A program made the translations under genes and the position numbers. The notes under the pieces were generated by a model, which saw nothing but the letters and a program-made list of their open reading frames with translations, ran no database searches and was not told the origin of the DNA. Positions 58,622 through 64,000 of a stretch of 64,000 nucleotides of DNA are shown here, piece by piece. Numbering within the stretch: the stretch's first letter is position 1; each line of letters begins with the position of its first letter. The DNA lies in the NCBI RefSeq assembly GCF_900157365.1, contig NZ_FUEZ01000004.1:4387010-4451009 (forward strand), read 5' to 3'. The DNA comes from Mycobacterium numidiamassiliense. GTDB taxonomy: Bacteria; Actinomycetota; Actinomycetes; Mycobacteriales; Mycobacteriaceae.

Positions 58622-61087
58622 CTAATCGCCGACCAGTTCGTGGACGACGGCGTCCGCCGAGGCGCCCAACACCGCCAGCAGGTGCTTCGCCACGTTGTCC
58701 TGGGCGTTGTCGATCTCGGCGGGCACTGACATGCAGAACACGTCGGCGGCCGTCGAGCCGAAGGTATTGACCTTCGCCCACGCGATGTCTGCCCCCGCCC
58801 GCTCGAGTGCCTGCGCCAGCAAGGCGAGCAGTCCGACGCGGTCCATCGCCCGAACTTCGACGATAAGTTGGCCTGGTGCAAGGCAATCCAGCCAGAGGAT
58901 GCGGGGCGGCGCCGTCGAACGCGTCAGGGGTGCCCCGGCCTGAATCTCGCCGGCCCGCGCCTGGGCCGAGCTGGCGGCGTCGATGTCCCGCTTTTCCAGC
59001 ATGCCCAGCACGTCGATGTCACCGTGCAGCCCACCGACAAACTGCTGGCGCAGCAGCTCGGCGGCGGGCGGCGAACCGAACAGCGGCGAGACCACGAACT
59101 CGGCGATCGCGACACCTTGGTGGACGTTGACCGTTGCCGAGTGAATGCGCAGTGAGTTCAGCGCCAGCACAGCGGCGGCTTTCGACACCAATCCCCGCTC
59201 GTCGGGCGCGACCATCACCACGTGGCTGCGCTCGCCGTCGGCCGGTTTGATCTCGACGTGCACCCCATGGTCGGCGGCCAACGAAAGGTAGTGGGGCGTA
59301 GTTGGTTCCGCCTGCGGCAGCGGCTCACCGGCCATCACCAGCCGGCAGCGACGTACCAGATCGGCCATCAGAGAGGCTTTCCAGTCGCTCCACACACCCG
59401 GCCCGGTGGCCTTCGAATCCGCTTCGGCGAGCGCGGCAAGCAGTTCGAGCAGTTGCGGATCGCCACCCAGCGCGTCGGCCACGGACTGGATGACGTTCGG
59501 GTCGTTGAGATCGCCGCGGCTGGCCGTGATGGGCAGCAGCAGGTGGTGTCGCACCATGGCGGACAGCGTGCCGACATCTTGGGGCGACAGGCCCAGCCGC
59601 TCACCGATCGGGATCACCAGGTCGGCCCCGAGCACGCAGTGGTCCACGCCCCGGCCCTTGCCGATGTCGTGCAGCAGTGCGCCAATCGCCAGCAAGTCCG
59701 ATCGTGCGACCCGGGTGGTCAGCGGGGCCGCATTGACGACGGTCTCGACGATGTGACGGTCGACGGTCCATTTGTGCGAGACGTCGCGCGGCGGCAGGTC
59801 GCGGACCGCGTCCCATTCCGGCAACAACCTGCCCCACAACCCGGTACGGTCAAGCGCTTCGATGGTGTCCAGCAGTGTGGGACCGGCCAGCAGCACCACC
59901 AGCAGGTCGTCCAGGGCTTCCCGCGGCCACGGTGCCGGCAGGTCGGGGGCGCTGTCGGCCAGCCTTTTGAGCGTGCCGGCGCCGATGGGCAGGCCGGTGC
60001 TGGCCGACGCGGCGGCGATTCGCAGCACCAGGCCGGGGTCTTTATCCGGTTGCGCCTCGCGGGCGAGCACGATTTCGCCGTCGTACTCGTGCACACCCTC
60101 GTCCAGCGGCCGGCGCTTCGGGCGGCGCACCAACGCCGAGATGCCGCGGCGCGGCAGCGCGATCTGCGCCGTGCGCAGCCCGGTTTCGGAGTGAAAGGCG
60201 ATGGTGCGTCCGGCATTTGACAGGATCCGCGCCAACGCGAATCGGTCGCCGACGCCCAGCGCGGCGCTGACTTCGTCGCCGAATTGCGCCAGCAGCTGGT
60301 CACGTCCGCGGCCGGTCACCCGGTGCAGTTCGGTGCGCACATCGAGCAGCGTCAGATACGCGGCGTCCAGCGAACCCCCCGGCGCGTCGGGATGACCCAT
60401 GCCGCGCCGGTCGATGAGCTGGGCGATGCCCAGCGCGTCCAGCAATTGGACGTCGCGCAGGCCGCCGCGGCCCGACTTAAGGTCCGGCTCGGCCCGCTGC
60501 GAGATGCGGCCACAACGCCGCCAGCGCGCGTATGTCATCTCGACGAGCTCGTCCATTCGCGAACGAATGCCGCTGCGCCACTGCCGCCGCACACCCGCGA
60601 TCAGCTCCGTCGACAGCCGCTCGGCACCGGCGATGTGCCGCGCGTCCAAAAGGCCAAGGGCCGCAGTCAGATCCGCATTTGCGACGCTCAAAGCCCCCGA
60701 GACGGTTCGCACGCTGTGGTCGAGCCGCACGTTGGCGTCCCACAGCGGATACCACAGCCCATCGGCGACCCTTTGCAGCACGTCGTCAGAAACGTTGTCG
60801 TACAACAACACCAGGTCCAGGTCGGAATACGGCAGCAGCTCGCGACGGCCTAGACCGCCGACTCCGACCAGTGCGAAGCCGCTTTCGTCGGTGATGCCGA
60901 GCTCGGTCGACTTGGCGACGAGCCAAGACTCGTGCAGATCCAGACAAGCCTGTCGCAGCGCGGCCGCATCCAGCTGCGCGCCGTCGGACAAAAGCTGACG
61001 CCGCGAGACGGCCAGGTCGCTTGCCCCGCCGGCGTTTTCCGTCCCCTGCCCAGATGAACCGGACGGGCCGGGTGGGTGATTATTCAT
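58622..61087 (-). CDS. glnD: PII uridylyltransferase/uridylyl-removing enzyme GlnD
   Basis: The 821-aa product has a nucleotidyltransferase domain (VGVGGLGRRELLPYSDLDLV), an HD domain (LLAIGALLHDIGKGRGVDHC) and two C-terminal ACT domains (DGERSHVVMVAPDERGLVSK and VEVRAMDRVGLLALLAQALE). In mycobacteria it adenylylates the PII protein encoded just upstream in the same transcription unit. It converges on the helicase gene with 7 bp between. Confidence 0.95.
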   Translation of the reverse strand: MNNHPPGPSGSSGQGTENAGGASDLAVSRRQLLSDGAQLDAAALRQACLDLHESWLVAKSTELGITDESGFALVGVGGLGRRELLPYSDLDLVLLYDNVSDDVLQRVADGLWYPLWDANVRLDHSVRTVSGALSVANADLTAALGLLDARHIAGAERLSTELIAGVRRQWRSGIRSRMDELVEMTYARWRRCGRISQRAEPDLKSGRGGLRDVQLLDALGIAQLIDRRGMGHPDAPGGSLDAAYLTLLDVRTELHRVTGRGRDQLLAQFGDEVSAALGVGDRFALARILSNAGRTIAFHSETGLRTAQIALPRRGISALVRRPKRRPLDEGVHEYDGEIVLAREAQPDKDPGLVLRIAAASASTGLPIGAGTLKRLADSAPDLPAPWPREALDDLLVVLLAGPTLLDTIEALDRTGLWGRLLPEWDAVRDLPPRDVSHKWTVDRHIVETVVNAAPLTTRVARSDLLAIGALLHDIGKGRGVDHCVLGADLVIPIGERLGLSPQDVGTLSAMVRHHLLLPITASRGDLNDPNVIQSVADALGGDPQLLELLAALAEADSKATGPGVWSDWKASLMADLVRRCRLVMAGEPLPQAEPTTPHYLSLAADHGVHVEIKPADGERSHVVMVAPDERGLVSKAAAVLALNSLRIHSATVNVHQGVAIAEFVVSPLFGSPPAAELLRQQFVGGLHGDIDVLGMLEKRDIDAASSAQARAGEIQAGAPLTRSTAPPRILWLDCLAPGQLIVEVRAMDRVGLLALLAQALERAGADIAWAKVNTFGSTAADVFCMSVPAEIDNAQDNVAKHLLAVLGASADAVVHELVGD

Positions 61088-61132
61088 CCCCTCCCGGCCC
61101 GTCCGGCCTGGTCAAACACTGTACGGCTCAGG

Positions 61133-61467
61133 TCAGAGGGCATCGGTTCCGCGTTCACCGGTGCGCACTCGCACGATGGTTTCCACGGGGCTGACCCAGA
61201 CCTTGCCGTCACCGATCTTGCCGGTGCGCGCCGCCCGGACGATGCTGTCCACGACCTTGTCAACAATGGAATCGTCAACGACGACTTCGATCCGAACCTT
61301 TGGCACGAAATCGACCGAATATTCAGCACCTCGGTAAACCTCGGTGTGACCCTTCTGCCGCCCGTAGCCCTGGATTTCGCTCACCGTCATCCCCAGGACG
61401 CCTGCCTCCTCGAGGCTGGTCTTGACGTCGTCGAGGGTGAACGGCTTCACGATCGCGGTGACTAGCT

Positions 61468-61471
<4 letters not shown>
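61133..61471 (-). CDS. glnB: Nitrogen regulatory PII protein
   Basis: The 112-aa PII protein has the T-loop HTEVYRGAEYSVDFVPKV with Tyr51, the site modified by GlnD, and the C-terminal DGKVWVSPVETIVRVRTGER. Its start overlaps the amt stop (ATGA), as expected of the amt-glnB-glnD operon that senses nitrogen. Confidence 0.97.
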
Positions 61472-62889
<1,418 letters not shown>

Positions 62890-63032
62890 TCGCTATCACC
62901 TCCGGTCGGCCGTAAACACGCCATCAGACACATGCCTGATGGCCTGATCCAGAACCTTGCGCAATGGTTGTTTCAGCAATGGAGCCAGTGTGTTTCGTCA
63001 GGATTAACGAAACGCTCTCCGTGTAAGGGCTT
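62890..63032. promoter_or_regulatory. Region upstream of amt
   Basis: This 143-bp interval separates amt from the end of ftsY and is where the nitrogen-regulated amt promoter would lie. The Shine-Dalgarno is GGAGGTGATAGCGAG just before the GTG/ATG of amt. I did not identify a regulator box with certainty. Confidence 0.4.
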
Positions 63033-64000
63033 TTAGCCGAGCAGTGCGTCGACGAACGCCGCCGGCTCAAAAGGCGCCAAATCGTCCGGACCTTCACCGA
63101 GCCCGACGAGTTTCACCGGCACCCCGAGTTCTTGTTGGACGCGGAATACGATGCCGCCCTTGGCCGTTCCGTCCAGCTTGGTCAACACCGCGCCGGTGAT
63201 CTCGACGACATCGGCGAATACCTTCGCCTGCGCCAGGCCGTTCTGCCCGATCGTGGCATCGAGCACCAGCAACACTTCGTCGACGGCCGCGCGCCGGGTG
63301 ATCACTCGCTTGACTTTGTCCAGTTCGTCCATCAGCCCGACCTTGGTGTGCAGTCGCCCGGCGGTGTCGATCAGCACGACATCGGCGCCGGTCTCGATGC
63401 CCTTGTCCACGGCGTCGAAGGCGACCGACGCGGGGTCTGCGCCCTCGGCGCCGCGCACCACTTCCGCGCCGACGCGGGCCGCCCAGGTCTGCAGCTGGTC
63501 GGCGGCCGCGGCCCGGAAGGTGTCGGCCGCACCCAGCACGACACGGCGGCCGTCGGCGACCAGCACGCGCGCGAGCTTGCCGACGGTGGTGGTTTTGCCG
63601 GTGCCGTTGACGCCGACGACCAGCAGCACCGACGGGGCGTCGGCGTGCGGCAGGGCGTGGATAGCGCGGTCCATGTCGGGTTGCAGTTCTTTGACCAACA
63701 CGTCGCGCAACACCGCACGCGCGTCGGCCTCGGTGTGGACGTTGCTGCTGGCCAGTCGGCTGCGTAGCTGCGCGACCACCGACGCGGTGGCGACCGGGCC
63801 CAGGTCGGCGATCAGCAGGGTGTCCTCCACGTCCTGCCAGGAGTCTTCGTCCAGGTCGCCGCCGCCGATCAGGCCCAGCATGCTGCGTCCGAGCGCGTTC
63901 TGTGAGCGGGACAATCGTCCGCGCAGTCGTTCCAGTCGGCCTTCGGTCGGCTCGATGGCCTCGATGGCGGGCGCCTCTGTGGCCGCGGGAGCTTCGGGGG
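63033..64000 (-). CDS. ftsY: Signal recognition particle receptor FtsY, C-terminal part
   Basis: The open frame runs beyond the right edge with no stop, so the N-terminus is outside the window. The visible part has GRLERLRGRLSRSQNALGRS, the P-loop VLLVVGVNGTGKTTTVGKLA, DTAGRLHTKVGLMDELDKVK and AVLTKLDGTAKGGIVFRV, the NG domain of FtsY. It pairs with Ffh to deliver ribosomes to the membrane. An Ala/Glu/Pro-rich linker is seen near the edge. Confidence 0.95.
   Translation of the reverse strand, partial: PEAPAATEAPAIEAIEPTEGRLERLRGRLSRSQNALGRSMLGLIGGGDLDEDSWQDVEDTLLIADLGPVATASVVAQLRSRLASSNVHTEADARAVLRDVLVKELQPDMDRAIHALPHADAPSVLLVVGVNGTGKTTTVGKLARVLVADGRRVVLGAADTFRAAAADQLQTWAARVGAEVVRGAEGADPASVAFDAVDKGIETGADVVLIDTAGRLHTKVGLMDELDKVKRVITRRAAVDEVLLVLDATIGQNGLAQAKVFADVVEITGAVLTKLDGTAKGGIVFRVQQELGVPVKLVGLGEGPDDLAPFEPAAFVDALLG

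Overview
The window is high-GC actinobacterial chromosome. Its backbone follows, gene for gene and strand for strand, the Mycobacterium tuberculosis order Rv2895c-Rv2921c as I recall it: viuB, dprA, comM, yraN, fdhD, a DUF2469 gene, rnhB, lepB, rplS, lppW, trmD, rimM, a KH protein, rpsP, an NTF2-like gene, dacB2, a TetR gene, an amidohydrolase, pknI, a second amidohydrolase, ffh, a helicase, glnD, glnB, amt, ftsY. Together with the many DUF732, DUF2510, EspC-like and WXG-like proteins this points to a Mycobacterium, probably a slow grower close to the M. avium complex. Compared with M. tuberculosis, fdhF is absent next to fdhD and a GAF-ANTAR gene stands there. An alpha/beta hydrolase and a small secreted protein are also extra. 

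About 34.8 kb of foreign DNA (1982-36774) splits dprA into a 5' piece (36768-37190) and a 3' piece (1226-1981). The element encodes a large serine recombinase at its right end (35296-36744). Both junctions carry the 8-bp direct repeat TGCTCGCC. Rebuilding the sites gives an attP with long inverted arms and an attB with shorter arms, both symmetric about the same CC dinucleotide. In the circular form attP would lie between two divergent units: int, and a left operon of tiny overlapping genes. 

Inside the element, 2229-8849 is a tightly coupled plus-strand operon: an excisionase-like protein, many small proteins, a DUF2510 membrane protein and an HK97-type prohead protease. No terminase, portal, capsid or tail gene was recognised. 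From 8860 to 20997 lies a cargo zone rich in exported proteins (five DUF732 genes, a lipoprotein, DUF3761, an HNH nuclease) with a frameshifted Ser/Thr kinase, a PLP enzyme, an IS256-type remnant and a PD-(D/E)XK nuclease. A pair at 21103-21557 encodes a voltage-sensor-domain-only protein and a 30-aa transmembrane peptide. Next come more membrane proteins and a replication-like operon (27152 to 25466: HTH protein, unknown, RepA-like ATPase). The right third holds an HExxH peptidase, an Mrr-like nuclease, a type VII secretion (EspC/WXG-like) operon, small zinc and HTH proteins, a possible toxin pair, hairpin terminators and int. The element therefore looks like a satellite or cryptic element carrying membrane, secreted and possible defence cargo rather than a complete phage. 

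One part is not biology. At 30643-30756 a 98-bp segment contains an Illumina Nextera i7 adapter, including the sequence I recognise as index N702, and one arm of a 39-bp inverted repeat. Removing it exactly restores one reading frame through the WXG-like gene. Several other single frameshifts in the element may therefore also be assembly errors.
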